Source of the DNA: an uncultured Bacteroidales bacterium
GTDB lineage: Bacteria > Bacteroidota > Bacteroidia > Bacteroidales > Paludibacteraceae
Direction of reading: 5' to 3'
NCBI GenBank assembly: GCA_902800525.1
Contig: CADCEV010000019.1
Location: 1-53,297 of the forward strand
Length of the DNA: 53,297 nt
Notes under the pieces: generated by a model
Database searches by the model: none
Seen by the model: the letters and a program-made list of their open reading frames with translations, nothing else
What the model was told of the DNA's origin: nothing
Position numbers and translations under genes: made by a program
Shown: one piece after another, positions 25,911-34,911 of the stretch
Layout of the letters: each line of letters opens with the position of its first letter
Position numbering within the stretch: the first letter of the stretch is position 1

Positions 25911-28100
25911 ATGCAAAAATTAACTTCTTTACTTTGCGCTCTTTTAATTGTTTTGAGCGCGAGTGCGACCCCGCAGTTCAGCGGTAAGCGTCCATCGGAA
26001 GTGCTGAAACAAATGGATCAGAACCAGCGTATTCAGTTCCTCCGCGCTAAAAAAGCCCAATCGGCTTCTCATTTCATTCGTGCAACCAAAGCGGCAACGC
26101 CTCAGCCAATGCGTCTGCAAAACAAATTGGTGGACGAGCCGGCTGTTCCCGACACGGTGATCATCTTCAATTGCAACGCTACCTTCTATCCGGAAGACGG
26201 AGCTGTCTTTTACGGACTTTACACCGAAGATTGGTCCAAATCATTCTATTTCTCCATTTTGGTAGAAGAAGGCAAGCACGATATTGAAAACGGGCGCACC
26301 TATACGCTCGCGGACATGGAGGAAAGCGAATCCAACAGTTGGGAAGATGAGGAGTGGGAAAGCCATCCCTATGCTTCCGCAACCTTCACCAAAACGCTTG
26401 GAGCCGGTTATGACGTACATATCCTGGCTACTGTTACCGATTCGCTCGGCAATTCCTTTGTTGTCATCTATGACGAGAAGCCGATTACTATCTCCGGTGA
26501 CACAGTTGATGTCGCATTCACGGACAGCATCCCGAATATTGAGTATATCTCCGACGGCACATGGCTCTTCCGTGCAGGTGGCGAATCGTTCGGTTACAGC
26601 GTGCAACTCAGCTATTACAGTACGAACCAGCTCTCTTGCGCCGGCGCATACAAAGGCGAAGATATAGACCAGAACACTTCCGTCATTGCAGAATTCTACA
26701 AGGATGAGGCAGAAGAAACCCAAGTGAATTTCGCTACTGTCAAAGATGGTGATTTCGTAGTGCTGGATACCGATACCGCCTTCCATTTGAATGGTACTTT
26801 GCTCGGTGTGCTTAATGACACCGCCAAAGTGTATCGTCTGAATATCACCAGCAGCAAACCGCAAGCAAAGCAACAGGTAACTATCACCGCAGACAACCTC
26901 AGCGTGGACGACTACTGGTTCGACTACACCGAAGAGGTGAAGTTCCTTGCTTACGACGAGACCAACGAAGTGGAAGTGGTACTCTATCCCGAAGGTTTGG
27001 CAGAGCAGATGGCAGGTACTTATACCATCGGTTTGGGCGGTACACGCGTTACCGTTCGTACGGCGGATCCGATGGATGACGTGGAGACCAACGCTTTCAG
27101 CGGCAGTCTGGAACTGCAATACGAGAAGGGAAACATCCTGATCACCGGTTCTGTCCTCTGTTTCGACAACACGCTCTATACCCTCAATCTCAGCTACACC
27201 AAGCCTGCGAAATCCCGTGAGCAAGTGCTGACCTTCGAAAACGTGGATCTGGCGGTATTCGACGACAACAGCTGGCAGGTTATCGGCTACAACGCTGAGC
27301 ATACACAATATATTTCCCTCGCTGCCGTTCCTGCTGATTTCGGAGAGACAAGCGGCACTTATACCGAGAAAGAACTGGTGGCTGATTACTGCTATGTAGT
27401 TACGGACATTACCGCTGGGAACCTGTACAAATACTTTACTGTTTTGGAGGCGAACCTCACCATGAACTATAACGCGGCAGACAGTACTGCACTTGTTACC
27501 GGTACGCTCCTCTGCCTCAACAGCGAGGACAAAACCGATGTGCCGGAGTTCACGATCGCCATCAATGCCACAATACCGAACCCCTATGAGTTTGACGAGG
27601 CGAAAGCGGACTTCAACCAGCAGTTTGCTACGTTCTCCGTTGATCCGGAGTACGCAGATGCCGGATGGCTATATGTGGACGCTATGGATGGCAACAAAAT
27701 GCTCGGCCTGCAGTTCTATGTTGCGGAAGGAGATACACTTCTGGGAGAAGGTACTTATCCTATCAATGATTCGCACGAACCGGGAACAGTTGCTGCTTCT
27801 CCGGGTATGACGCCAAACGGTCAACTCCGCTATTCATATGCCGCCATCGTGGATGTAGCCCAGCGCCTGATCAATAACGCTTGGTTCCTCGTTTCCGGTA
27901 ATGTGACAATCACCAAGGAGGGCGTAATCACCGTGGATGCACTCAACTCCAAAGGCAAAAAAGTGTACTGTGTACTGGGTGCTACACAAGCCATCTCCAA
28001 TGTCAACACCAACGCTGCTGCTACCAAACGCATTGTAAACGGCAAACTCGTCATCGAGAAAAACGGCGTTCGTTATGACGCTTTGGGTACGCAACTTTGA
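25911..28100 (+). CDS. Secreted beta-rich repeat protein with shared C-terminal tail, function unknown
   Basis: 729 residues. Signal peptide 1-19 (ends in LSASA). After a basic helical segment (20-75), residues about 80-690 contain five or so degenerate beta-rich repeats of roughly 110-120 residues; each begins with a V/T-I-F-N-like strand and ends with G(T/S)(L/V)L then a strand (GTLLGVLND, GSVLCFDN, GTLLCLNS). I do not recognise a catalytic motif. The last 25 residues (RIVNGKLVIEKNG, YDALGTQL) are the tail shared with the amylases and the peptidase. It is a single gene with its own promoter and a perfect terminator. A surface or envelope protein is likely. Confidence 0.75.
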   Translation: MQKLTSLLCALLIVLSASATPQFSGKRPSEVLKQMDQNQRIQFLRAKKAQSASHFIRATKAATPQPMRLQNKLVDEPAVPDTVIIFNCNATFYPEDGAVFYGLYTEDWSKSFYFSILVEEGKHDIENGRTYTLADMEESESNSWEDEEWESHPYASATFTKTLGAGYDVHILATVTDSLGNSFVVIYDEKPITISGDTVDVAFTDSIPNIEYISDGTWLFRAGGESFGYSVQLSYYSTNQLSCAGAYKGEDIDQNTSVIAEFYKDEAEETQVNFATVKDGDFVVLDTDTAFHLNGTLLGVLNDTAKVYRLNITSSKPQAKQQVTITADNLSVDDYWFDYTEEVKFLAYDETNEVEVVLYPEGLAEQMAGTYTIGLGGTRVTVRTADPMDDVETNAFSGSLELQYEKGNILITGSVLCFDNTLYTLNLSYTKPAKSREQVLTFENVDLAVFDDNSWQVIGYNAEHTQYISLAAVPADFGETSGTYTEKELVADYCYVVTDITAGNLYKYFTVLEANLTMNYNAADSTALVTGTLLCLNSEDKTDVPEFTIAINATIPNPYEFDEAKADFNQQFATFSVDPEYADAGWLYVDAMDGNKMLGLQFYVAEGDTLLGEGTYPINDSHEPGTVAASPGMTPNGQLRYSYAAIVDVAQRLINNAWFLVSGNVTITKEGVITVDALNSKGKKVYCVLGATQAISNVNTNAAATKRIVNGKLVIEKNGVRYDALGTQL

Positions 28101-28118
28101 TAACCCTTCTGTTCATTG

Positions 28119-28158
28119 AAAAAGAGTGTGCCGGCAATCCGGCACACTCTTTTTTTTT
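28119..28158. terminator. Strong bidirectional terminator
   Basis: AAAGAGTGTGCCGG at 28121-28134 pairs perfectly with CCGGCACACTCTTT (28139-28152), loop CAAT, followed by a run of T. Confidence 0.92.
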
Positions 28159-28219
28159 GCGTCAAAGGTATATTTTTCGCCCAAAGTGGTGTAATAACAC
28201 AGCAATCTGAATGCAAAAC

Positions 28220-28250
28220 TTGCATATGTGGATTTTTTTTCGTACCTTTG
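28220..28250 (+). promoter_or_regulatory. Promoter of the GH43 gene
   Basis: TTGCATATG at 28220 and TACCTTTG at 28243-28250, 30 bp before the ATG at 28280. This rules out the upstream ATG at 28211 as start. Confidence 0.8.
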
Positions 28251-28279
28251 CACATCATTTGAATTCAAACGAACAGACC

Positions 28280-29809
28280 ATGAAACGATTGTATGTTTTT
28301 CTGATGGCTATTTTTGCCTTCCTGGGAGCGGCTTGTGCAGCTGTTCCGAGTTACACCAACCCTATTCTGCCGTACGACTACTCCGACCCGGATGTCTGCC
28401 GCGTCGGGGACACGTATCTGATGACCTCGTCGTCCTTCAACAACGTGCCGGGATTGCAGATCCTTGCTTCTAAAGACCTGGTACATTGGGAGATTGTTGA
28501 TGCGGCGATCCGCTATCAACTGCCGGGCTATAAAGAGGGAGACAAAGTAGCCGGAAACTTCGTCTGGGCACCTGCTATCCGCGAGCACGACGGACGGATC
28601 TGGATCTATTACGGCGATCCCGACCGAGGCATCTACTGCATCCGCAGTAAACCTTTCAAAAATCAATCATCAACTCTCAACTTTCCCATGGAATGGGAAT
28701 CCCCTGTCCTCGTCATTCCGGCAAAAGGCTACATCGATCCCTGTCCGTTATGGGATGAGGACGGACGCGTTTGGCTGAGTCACGGCGTGGCAGGAAGCCG
28801 TTTCGGTCTGAAATCCGTGCTGATGATGGCGGAACTGACAGCGGATGGTTTGTCTCTCAAGACCCCAAGCCGGATCATCTTCGACGGACACGAGGAACAT
28901 CCCACGAGCGAAGGAACGAAGCTCTACAAACGCAATGGTTATTATTATATCATGCACCCCGCGGGCGGTGTTTCAACCGGTTGGCAAGTCGTGCAGCGAA
29001 GCAAGAATATCTACGGTCCGTACGAACTGAAAGTGACGCTCGCGCAAGGCGCTACCGCCATCAACGCACCTCACCAAGGCGGCTGGATCGAAACGCCCGA
29101 AGGAGAGGGATTCTTCATCCATTTCCAGGATGTGGGTGTAGCCGGACGCATCGTACACATGCAACCGCTCAAATGGGAGAACGATTGGCCTGTCATGGGC
29201 AATAACGGCGAACCCGTCATGGAAATTAAAAATGAAAAATTAAAAATTAAAAATTCTCAGCCCTCGTGGGCGAATTTTGTGCGCAGAGATGAGTTTGACA
29301 GCACGGAGTTGGCGCTCGATTGGCAATGGTCAGGCGGAAGGGTGTTGCCGCAATGGTATTTCTGCGACGCCGCCAACAGCCGCTTGCGGCTCTATAGCGC
29401 GCCACGAGAAGAGGACGACTGGATGCCGAACCTGCTCTTGCAGAAAATCCCGGCGGTCGCTTTTACCGCTACCACCCGCGTACGCTTCACGCCCAACGCC
29501 CATAAGAAGATGCAAGGCGCGGAGCAAGCCGGCATGATCGTCACGGGCCGTAAAGCGTCTTTCCCCTTACAAGTGCCCGTAACGAACGAATGGGTTTATC
29601 TGCGTGTGAAGATGTCGGATACCCAGCGCGGTCAGTTCTACACGAGTACCGACGGCAAGCATTGGACGAAAGCCGGCGAGGAGTTCCAAGCCGTGGAAGG
29701 TCATTGGATCGGCGCGCAGGTGGGTCTCTTCTGTTCCCGTGACACCCGCAAACACAACGACGCCGGCTGGCTCGATGTCGATTGGTTCGAAATAACGGTT
29801 GACAAATGA
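28280..29809 (+). CDS. GH43 family beta-xylosidase / arabinofuranosidase, exported
   Basis: 509 residues. Signal peptide 1-20, possibly lipidated (LGAAC). Five-bladed propeller about 24-320, then a beta-sandwich (about 345-505) as in GH43 subfamilies with a C-terminal DUF1349-like domain. Catalytic candidates: Asp36 in YSDPDVC, Asp in GYIDPCPLWDEDG, Glu in TSEGTKLYK. GH43 enzymes release xylose or arabinose from xylan side chains or ends, which fits the xylose operon nearby. At 29223-29257 a 7-bp A/T tandem array is read in frame as EIKNEKLKIKNS between the two domains. The 3' 243 bp overlap an antisense frame (29567-30523). Confidence 0.88.
   Translation: MKRLYVFLMAIFAFLGAACAAVPSYTNPILPYDYSDPDVCRVGDTYLMTSSSFNNVPGLQILASKDLVHWEIVDAAIRYQLPGYKEGDKVAGNFVWAPAIREHDGRIWIYYGDPDRGIYCIRSKPFKNQSSTLNFPMEWESPVLVIPAKGYIDPCPLWDEDGRVWLSHGVAGSRFGLKSVLMMAELTADGLSLKTPSRIIFDGHEEHPTSEGTKLYKRNGYYYIMHPAGGVSTGWQVVQRSKNIYGPYELKVTLAQGATAINAPHQGGWIETPEGEGFFIHFQDVGVAGRIVHMQPLKWENDWPVMGNNGEPVMEIKNEKLKIKNSQPSWANFVRRDEFDSTELALDWQWSGGRVLPQWYFCDAANSRLRLYSAPREEDDWMPNLLLQKIPAVAFTATTRVRFTPNAHKKMQGAEQAGMIVTGRKASFPLQVPVTNEWVYLRVKMSDTQRGQFYTSTDGKHWTKAGEEFQAVEGHWIGAQVGLFCSRDTRKHNDAGWLDVDWFEITVDK
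29223..29257. repeat. 7-bp A/T array inside the GH43 gene
   Basis: AAAAATG then three AAAAATT units, in frame in the interdomain linker. Confidence 0.8.
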
Positions 29810-30523
29810 CGATGAAATAATTTGAATGATTCGTTGGACTATCTCTTCCGGATGATCAACAAGGAGCTGACCATGGTTCATGCCTTCGAAAATCTCGACA
29901 TGTGCCTGAGGATAAAGCGAAAGCAGATGTTTCGCTTGCGGCTTGGCGACAAACGCTTCTTTCGTGCCATACCAGAAATGGATGTCATTGCCGGAGATGG
30001 ATTCCAACTTGTTGGTATAAACGGACTTGTAGCCATCTAAGACGGCCTGTCTGCCACCCCACGGCCATGTTTTCTTGCATTCATCCAGCAGCACATCGAA
30101 ATAGTGGTTGCGGAAGACGGCTTTCCAAAATCCCGTCCAATGGTAGCATGTCCAGACGTTGATTGCCTGGTAGTGCCGCAGAGGATTGACAAGCCAATTG
30201 GGCAAAGGCAGCAAAGGAGCCGCGTCAAGGATGGCATGGTCAATGGTCAGTACATTTCGCTCCAAGATACGCGAAAGGATTTTACCGCCAAGCGACAGGC
30301 CATAGGCACAATCCAAATGTCCGTCGCAATGCGCTTGCACATAGGCAATGATTTGCGAAGCTTGGTCGTCCACAGAGGTGAAGCGTGTGTGCTTGCCAAG
30401 CGTAAAACCGTCCACCTCCACGGCTATGATACGAAACCGCTCTTCCACCAAACGAATGAGAGGAAGGAATATCTCGTACAGTAATGTCGGGGCTTGTTTC
30501 TTGCCAAAAATCTGAAAGTTCAT
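29567..30523 (-). CDS. Alpha/beta hydrolase, 3' end antisense to GH43
   Basis: 318 residues. Nucleophile Ser in GLSLGG near residue 97; a C-terminal His in MNHGQLL near residue 217; Asp candidates between. The part from 1 to about 238 is a full alpha/beta-hydrolase; the last ~80 residues are encoded antisense to the GH43 3' end and show no family similarity. The frame probably lost its original stop. Its ATG overlaps the TGA of the ICMT-like gene by four bases (ATGA), so the two are coupled. Substrate unknown. Confidence 0.75.
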   Translation of the reverse strand: MNFQIFGKKQAPTLLYEIFLPLIRLVEERFRIIAVEVDGFTLGKHTRFTSVDDQASQIIAYVQAHCDGHLDCAYGLSLGGKILSRILERNVLTIDHAILDAAPLLPLPNWLVNPLRHYQAINVWTCYHWTGFWKAVFRNHYFDVLLDECKKTWPWGGRQAVLDGYKSVYTNKLESISGNDIHFWYGTKEAFVAKPQAKHLLSLYPQAHVEIFEGMNHGQLLVDHPEEIVQRIIQIISSSFVNRYFEPIDIEPAGVVVFAGVTGTEETHLRADPMTFHGLELLAGFRPMLAVGTRVELTALGIRHLHTQINPFVRYGHL

Positions 30524-31023
30524 TTTTTACATGTCCATGGTAAGAACCGCCCTGTGCGACGGCAATAAGACTCATATTCTTCGCCAAAATCCCGACGGAG
30601 ACGTTTCTCTTCTGTCAGCACTTGCACGAACATGATAGCGAAGAAAATAACCCACACCAACAGAGCCTGCCACGTCCATAGCCAAACGATAAACGATGCG
30701 AGATAGACAAGCGTCCCAGTCAGCATCGGATTGCGGTTGATGCGGTAAGGACATTCCGTCATCAGATGTTGCGTGCGAGGAGCCACCTCATGTCCGAAAG
30801 CGTCCATCGGATTACCTTTGCCGCGACGCTTCATATAGACAATAGTCCACACGCTGAGTGTTAAGCCGCCCACCATCAACAGTCCTGTCAGGGATGCACG
30901 CAATGCGCCGATATGTTCCAATGCCGGCATTCCTGATGCCAGCCACATAATCGTCGGCAAAAGCACTACGAACATCACTCCTCCAAGCATATAGCCGGCT
31001 ATGTTTTGAATGGTCTTTTTCAT
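30520..31023 (-). CDS. Isoprenylcysteine carboxyl methyltransferase-like membrane protein
   Basis: 167 residues with about four transmembrane segments. The C-terminal motifs are those of the ICMT/PEMT family: PYRINRNPMLTG (RNPM), then EEKRLRRDFGEEYESYCRR before the end. Bacterial members methylate small membrane-associated substrates that are mostly unknown. It follows the cysteine-rich protein gene by about 107 bp and is coupled to the downstream hydrolase. Confidence 0.85.
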   Translation of the reverse strand: MKKTIQNIAGYMLGGVMFVVLLPTIMWLASGMPALEHIGALRASLTGLLMVGGLTLSVWTIVYMKRRGKGNPMDAFGHEVAPRTQHLMTECPYRINRNPMLTGTLVYLASFIVWLWTWQALLVWVIFFAIMFVQVLTEEKRLRRDFGEEYESYCRRTGRFLPWTCKK

Positions 31024-31130
31024 ATCAAATCACTTACTTCTAACTTGTTAATGCGCTCTCAAAATCTATAGCTACGAAGTTATCCATTGATCTTCAAAAA
31101 TCGATACTTTTTACTTTTTACCTTTCTTGA

Positions 31131-31277
31131 TTATTTTTCCCATTCAATTCCTCTCAAGCATGCCGGTAGTTTGGTTCCGTGTGCTTTGTGGTGAGCTACG
31201 CACTCGCAACATTTTCCGTGTCGCGGACATCCCTCTTTTGTACAGGGGCAATCTATGTGATTATGTGGACAGGGCAT
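31131..31277 (-). CDS. Small cysteine-rich protein (DUF6485-like), 48 residues
   Basis: Frame MPCPHNHIDCPCTKEGCPRH, then GKCCECVAHH and LPACLRGIEW. Seven or eight Cys and several His in CPC, CxxxxC, CCECxxHH arrangements suggest a zinc-binding knuckle. It is too short for usual gene-length cut-offs but has a clear TACCTTTG promoter 35 bp upstream. Similar small Cys-rich proteins occur in anaerobic gut bacteria; I recall them as DUF6485 and do not know a function. It is the first gene before the ICMT-like and hydrolase genes. Confidence 0.8.
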   Translation of the reverse strand: MPCPHNHIDCPCTKEGCPRHGKCCECVAHHKAHGTKLPACLRGIEWEK

Positions 31278-31311
31278 GGTAGTTATTCATTTCTTGCACG
31301 ATCTCTTCGTG

Positions 31312-31342
31312 CAAAGGTACTACTTTTTTTTGACATATGCAA
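31312..31342 (-). promoter_or_regulatory. Promoter of the Cys-rich protein gene
   Basis: -7 box TACCTTTG (31312-31319) and TTGCATAT (31335-31342). The leader contains a short hairpin GCACGA ... TCGTGC just after the start point. Confidence 0.8.
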
Positions 31343-31383
31343 ATAATTTTTGCATATTGCGCGAAAATGGATGATAATTGCCG

Positions 31384-31547
31384 CAAGAATGCAGCAAAAA
31401 TGCACGATGAGGCAGCATAGAATGCCGAATCAACGGACGAAACCGGATAACATTCGGGGCAATTAACGATGATAAGGGCTATTTGTTCGAGTAAAAAACA
31501 GCGTTATATTTTCCCAAATCGTAGTAAAAAAGAATAGATTTGGGAAA
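31384..31547. repeat. Dispersed repeat copy plus 11-bp inverted repeat; no gene
   Basis: 31384-31442 is about 88% identical to 35534-35592 (word GCACGATGAGGC then GCATAGAATGCCGAATCAA). It is followed by CCGGATAACATTCGGGG-like palindromes. At 31510-31520 TTTCCCAAATC pairs with GATTTGGGAAA (31537-31547). No coding frame of note was seen from 31320 to 31758. Confidence 0.75.
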
Positions 31548-31639
31548 GTATAGTACGCATTAAAGGGCTTTCCATTTACTTTTCGGAATAATGTAGAGCC
31601 ACAATGTTGTGCAATTTTGCAATTATGTAATGCCCCCAT

Positions 31640-31668
31640 AAAAAAACAGGACCGAAGTCCCGTTTTTC
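31640..31668 (-). terminator. Terminator after the lipoprotein operon
   Basis: Minus strand GGGAC-TTCG-GTCC stem with a T-run (31640-31647); it follows the stop at 31759 by about 90 bp. Confidence 0.8.
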
Positions 31669-31758
31669 TATTGGGGTCCCCAAACGCCCGCAGTCGCGCG
31701 AGTGTTAGTACAAGCGAAGCCCACGAATTGTGAGCTCCGCTTTAAGGAATGGGAGAGA

Positions 31759-32538
31759 TTATTGTACAGTCGGTGCGAAGGTGTGCTTCCAGACTTCCGT
31801 TTGTCCCTCTTTGAGGAATTGGTATTTAACAACCTGAACCTTCGCCTCTACGGTCAAGACATCTGAGGCATGTGCATTAGCAATCGAGTCGCAAACGGTA
31901 GCCACATAGGTATCAAACGGCGGATAATCTTCTTCCAATTTGTCGAATACATTGCGGAAACGAGCTTCAAAAACAGACTCCGAATGGACGTAAGAGCCTC
32001 CGGAAGATTTATGAACGCCTAACAAGCGGAGAAGGGTGTGATAACTGTTATTATAGACAGTCTCATCAAGACTTTCCTTTTGGGCTTCGAGGGCAGCATA
32101 CGCTTCATCTTCGTTACTGAGGATGGAATAGTATGTGTAGGTCTTGGTGAGGGCTTGGCCCATGATATAAGAACCGATGATTTCCGACTTTTTCTCAACG
32201 CCGGGTTCAGCAGAATCCGTTATGCGATAGAGGTCATACTTGAGGTAAATACTCTTCGCATCGGCATGTTGTTTCTTAACTTCCTCACAAGCAGCTTTCA
32301 TCTGTTCGTCTTGCGGAGCCTTATGCGCCACAATCATACTACCGTCATTGCCGATAGCCTTGTTGAAAGCCGTTTGGATTTCGGCAGCTTCGTACGGATC
32401 ATAGCACAGATATTGAATATCCTGCCCTACTTCGTACAAATAAGATGTGGGATAATTAACAGATGATCCCGATTCACAAGCTGTAAACAGCATTGCGCTG
32501 GCGCAGCAAATAGCAAAAAAACTAAATAATTTCTTCAT
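31759..32538 (-). CDS. Putative lipoprotein, function unknown
   Basis: 259 residues. Signal peptide with lipobox FTAC (Cys near residue 20). The rest is mixed helical with no recognised domain; phrases such as DPYEAAEIQTAFNKAIG and AHKAPQDEQMKAACEEV suggest a soluble periplasmic-side fold. Start chosen at MKKLFSFF (32538); the longer frame to 32568 adds non-signal residues. It follows a second small lipoprotein gene by about 48 bp and both are probably transcribed from the promoter near 33027. No partner suggests a role. Confidence 0.7.
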   Translation of the reverse strand: MKKLFSFFAICCASAMLFTACESGSSVNYPTSYLYEVGQDIQYLCYDPYEAAEIQTAFNKAIGNDGSMIVAHKAPQDEQMKAACEEVKKQHADAKSIYLKYDLYRITDSAEPGVEKKSEIIGSYIMGQALTKTYTYYSILSNEDEAYAALEAQKESLDETVYNNSYHTLLRLLGVHKSSGGSYVHSESVFEARFRNVFDKLEEDYPPFDTYVATVCDSIANAHASDVLTVEAKVQVVKYQFLKEGQTEVWKHTFAPTVQ

Positions 32539-32586
32539 AATTTTAAATAAAATTTTGTTAAACAACATCGATAAAACTTCAAATCG

Positions 32587-32976
32587 TTACTCGGCAGGAT
32601 ATTTCCATTCGCCTATAGTAGCCGCAGGTTCCGGTTTGCTGCGCTTGCAACCGTACGTAAAATAAAAATCGGTGCTTAGCTTTTCGGCAATTTCTTCACG
32701 AGACAAGTTCTTAACCAGGTTTTCAAACTTAGCCTTTGCCTGCTGGTCACATTTCTCCAAGCTGGCATCCGTGATAGTCCAAGTATCTGCCATAGGACAT
32801 TCTTTGCCAGTCAGATAATTCTCAAGATCAGCATAATCCATGATTACACCGGAACCACCGCCGTAATCGAAGAGACCGACTGCGTACGTAGCCGTTGTCT
32901 GTTTTTCACACGAACTGAACGTAAATGCGCATACCAGCGCGCAGCATACAACTGCAAATAATTTGATTGTTTTCAT
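32587..32976 (-). CDS. Small putative lipoprotein, function unknown
   Basis: 129 residues. Signal peptide with lipobox FSSC (Cys at about residue 23). A short soluble domain follows with three further Cys (KECPM, EKCDQ, YGCKR), which could form disulfides. No family recognised. First gene of a two-lipoprotein operon. Confidence 0.7.
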   Translation of the reverse strand: MKTIKLFAVVCCALVCAFTFSSCEKQTTATYAVGLFDYGGGSGVIMDYADLENYLTGKECPMADTWTITDASLEKCDQQAKAKFENLVKNLSREEIAEKLSTDFYFTYGCKRSKPEPAATIGEWKYPAE

Positions 32977-33026
32977 ACGATTTTTTGTTTTTTGTTAATA
33001 AATTGTACTATTTCACAAATTTGGTG

Positions 33027-33034
33027 CAAAATTA
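33027..33034 (-). promoter_or_regulatory. -7 box of the lipoprotein operon
   Basis: TAATTTTG on the minus strand, 50 bp before the ATG at 32976. It directly abuts the terminator of the upstream regulator gene. Confidence 0.55.
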
Positions 33035-33066
33035 CAAAAAACCAGTGAAACTGACGTCTCACTGGT
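33035..33066 (-). terminator. Terminator of the TPR/AraC regulator gene
   Basis: ACCAGTGA (33041-33048) pairs with TCACTGGT (33059-33066); minus-strand T-run follows. It overlaps the spacer of the next promoter. Confidence 0.8.
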
Positions 33067-33096
33067 GGAAAAATATGTCTCAAATCAGGAATATTG

Positions 33097-34803
33097 CTAT
33101 TTTTGTCCGGCAATTTGGCGATACTCGCTACACGACATGCCGTAGGTATTTCGGAAAAGGCGGGCAAGGGTGGCGCGGCTGGGGATACCGGATAGCTCGC
33201 CGATAAGGGCAATAGGATCGCCCGTGGTTTTGAGCAGATGCGCCACATGCTCCAGACGATAACGGGTGATGAAGTCCATGACGGTCTCGCCATGCGAACA
33301 CTCACGGATCGCCTGTTCCACATACTTGGCATTGGTGTTCAGAAGCCGGGCTAGCGAATCACGGTTTAGGTGCTCGTCCGTGTAAGGCTGCTGTTCAGTC
33401 ATCAGTGTGCACAGACGGCGGTATAGTTGCTGTTCGGGCGTGAGGCTTTCTTCCGGTTGCGCCTGCCAATAGCGCTGTTGCTCCTGCTTCGCTTGTTCGC
33501 GCTGCTCGATCTGTTCGTAGAGACGGCGGTTCTTCTCAGTCAATAAGCGGTTGTCGCGACGCACGCGCCAGATGATGTAGCATAACAACAGCAACAGCAA
33601 CAAAGCAGCGATGAGAATAATGCGCTGCGTACTGATGGATTGGCGCTTTTGGGCTATTTCCTCTTCCTGTCGCAGGATTTGCTGCATCTGCTCCACATTG
33701 GTCAGTTGCTCCTGCCGTTGCAGCGAGTCGGTCAATTGCAGCATATCATCACCGACCCTCATCGCCTCAGCCATGCGCCCTGCCCGTTGCAGCGCATCAT
33801 ACTTGTGTTTGAGCAAGGTCTTGACATAGATGTCGGTCACCAACTCGCCGTTAGCACGCATCATCGTGTCCACTTCATCGAATAGCCGTACTGCCTCGTC
33901 GTACCGACCTATCATGGTCAGACAGACCCCCGCCGCCGTCATGTCGCTTGCGTCCAAACCTTGTGACTGCTGATGTACACGCAAAAGGGCTTGTGCTTGG
34001 TTATACTGTCCGTTGGCCGCATAGACCATGGCTTTGCTGATAGTCGCGTTATTGCGGCGTTTGATCAATATCCAATCCTCCTCATCGCAAGCTCGTGCCA
34101 GACGGTTGACGGTCGTGTCCAACTTGGGCAGAAGAGGGATGGCCTTCTCGGGCATATGGTTGTCAATATACAGGTCGTTGAGGGACAACAAGGCGTAGAT
34201 AAGCGGATCGATATCGCTATAATCGGTGGCACTCTCAGTGCTCTGCATAAGCATATCGACGCATTGCAAGAACAGCCGTTCCGCTTCGTCAATGTGGTTC
34301 AATTCGCTTTCACACTCCGCTATCGTCGTCAACGCCCTGCATCGCATGATCACGTCTTCGGGGGAATCACCTTCGCCTATAAAAGTAAGGATTTCCTTGG
34401 CCAGCGAAAGCGATTTTCCATATTCACCGTTGGTGAAAGTGACATCCGACAGTATCCATCGGGCCACGCAATAGAGCGTGCTGTCAGCGGGTGTTTTGAT
34501 AGTTTGTTTACCTTCTGCGGCGATCGCTTTCTCGGCATAATAGGCAGCCAGTTGCAGCTTGTCCGCATTCTCATGCAGCATCGCCTTAACAGTATTGGCA
34601 CGTACAGCCGTGAACAAGCCCGCCTGCTGTGCACTGTCCACCCGCTGCATAGCATGCTCGATATCCGAAAATCCTTCTTCGACAATCTCCTCGCTCAACG
34701 CTACCGCCTCGTCGCTGTGCTCATGTTCTGCGCAGCCCGCGAACAGGCCAAGAAGCGCCAAGTTCAACAAGAAAAGACTAATTTCTAAAAGTGTTTTTTT
34801 CAT
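33097..34803 (-). CDS. Lipid-anchored TPR sensor with transmembrane segment and AraC DNA-binding domain
   Basis: 568 residues. N-terminal signal with a lipobox-like LFAGC (Cys near residue 24); helical TPR repeats about 35-370 (phrases AAYYAEKAI, GEYGKSL, GRYDEAVRLFDEV); a transmembrane helix near 400-420 (IILIAALLLLLLL); a coiled-coil; and an AraC-type HTH at about 465-565 (LNRDSLARLLNTN, RYRLEHVAHLL, IPSRATLARLFRNTYG). Bacteroidetes use such one-component membrane regulators with periplasmic TPRs. ATG at 34803 is preceded by a promoter at 34839. It likely regulates nearby genes, possibly the two lipoproteins downstream; the ligand is unknown. Confidence 0.83.
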   Translation of the reverse strand: MKKTLLEISLFLLNLALLGLFAGCAEHEHSDEAVALSEEIVEEGFSDIEHAMQRVDSAQQAGLFTAVRANTVKAMLHENADKLQLAAYYAEKAIAAEGKQTIKTPADSTLYCVARWILSDVTFTNGEYGKSLSLAKEILTFIGEGDSPEDVIMRCRALTTIAECESELNHIDEAERLFLQCVDMLMQSTESATDYSDIDPLIYALLSLNDLYIDNHMPEKAIPLLPKLDTTVNRLARACDEEDWILIKRRNNATISKAMVYAANGQYNQAQALLRVHQQSQGLDASDMTAAGVCLTMIGRYDEAVRLFDEVDTMMRANGELVTDIYVKTLLKHKYDALQRAGRMAEAMRVGDDMLQLTDSLQRQEQLTNVEQMQQILRQEEEIAQKRQSISTQRIILIAALLLLLLLCYIIWRVRRDNRLLTEKNRRLYEQIEQREQAKQEQQRYWQAQPEESLTPEQQLYRRLCTLMTEQQPYTDEHLNRDSLARLLNTNAKYVEQAIRECSHGETVMDFITRYRLEHVAHLLKTTGDPIALIGELSGIPSRATLARLFRNTYGMSCSEYRQIAGQK

Positions 34804-34838
34804 CTTGGTTTTGTATGATTCCGTGAACAAAACGAGTG

Positions 34839-34869
34839 CAAAGGTAGTATAAATTATTGATATATGCAA
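34839..34869 (-). promoter_or_regulatory. Promoter of the TPR/AraC regulator
   Basis: -7 box TACCTTTG (34839-34846) and TTGCATAT (34862-34869). Confidence 0.75.
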
Positions 34870-34911
34870 ATTTATTTCTTTTTTCTCGGTCTTCTCTCGG
34901 TTGTGTCCCGC

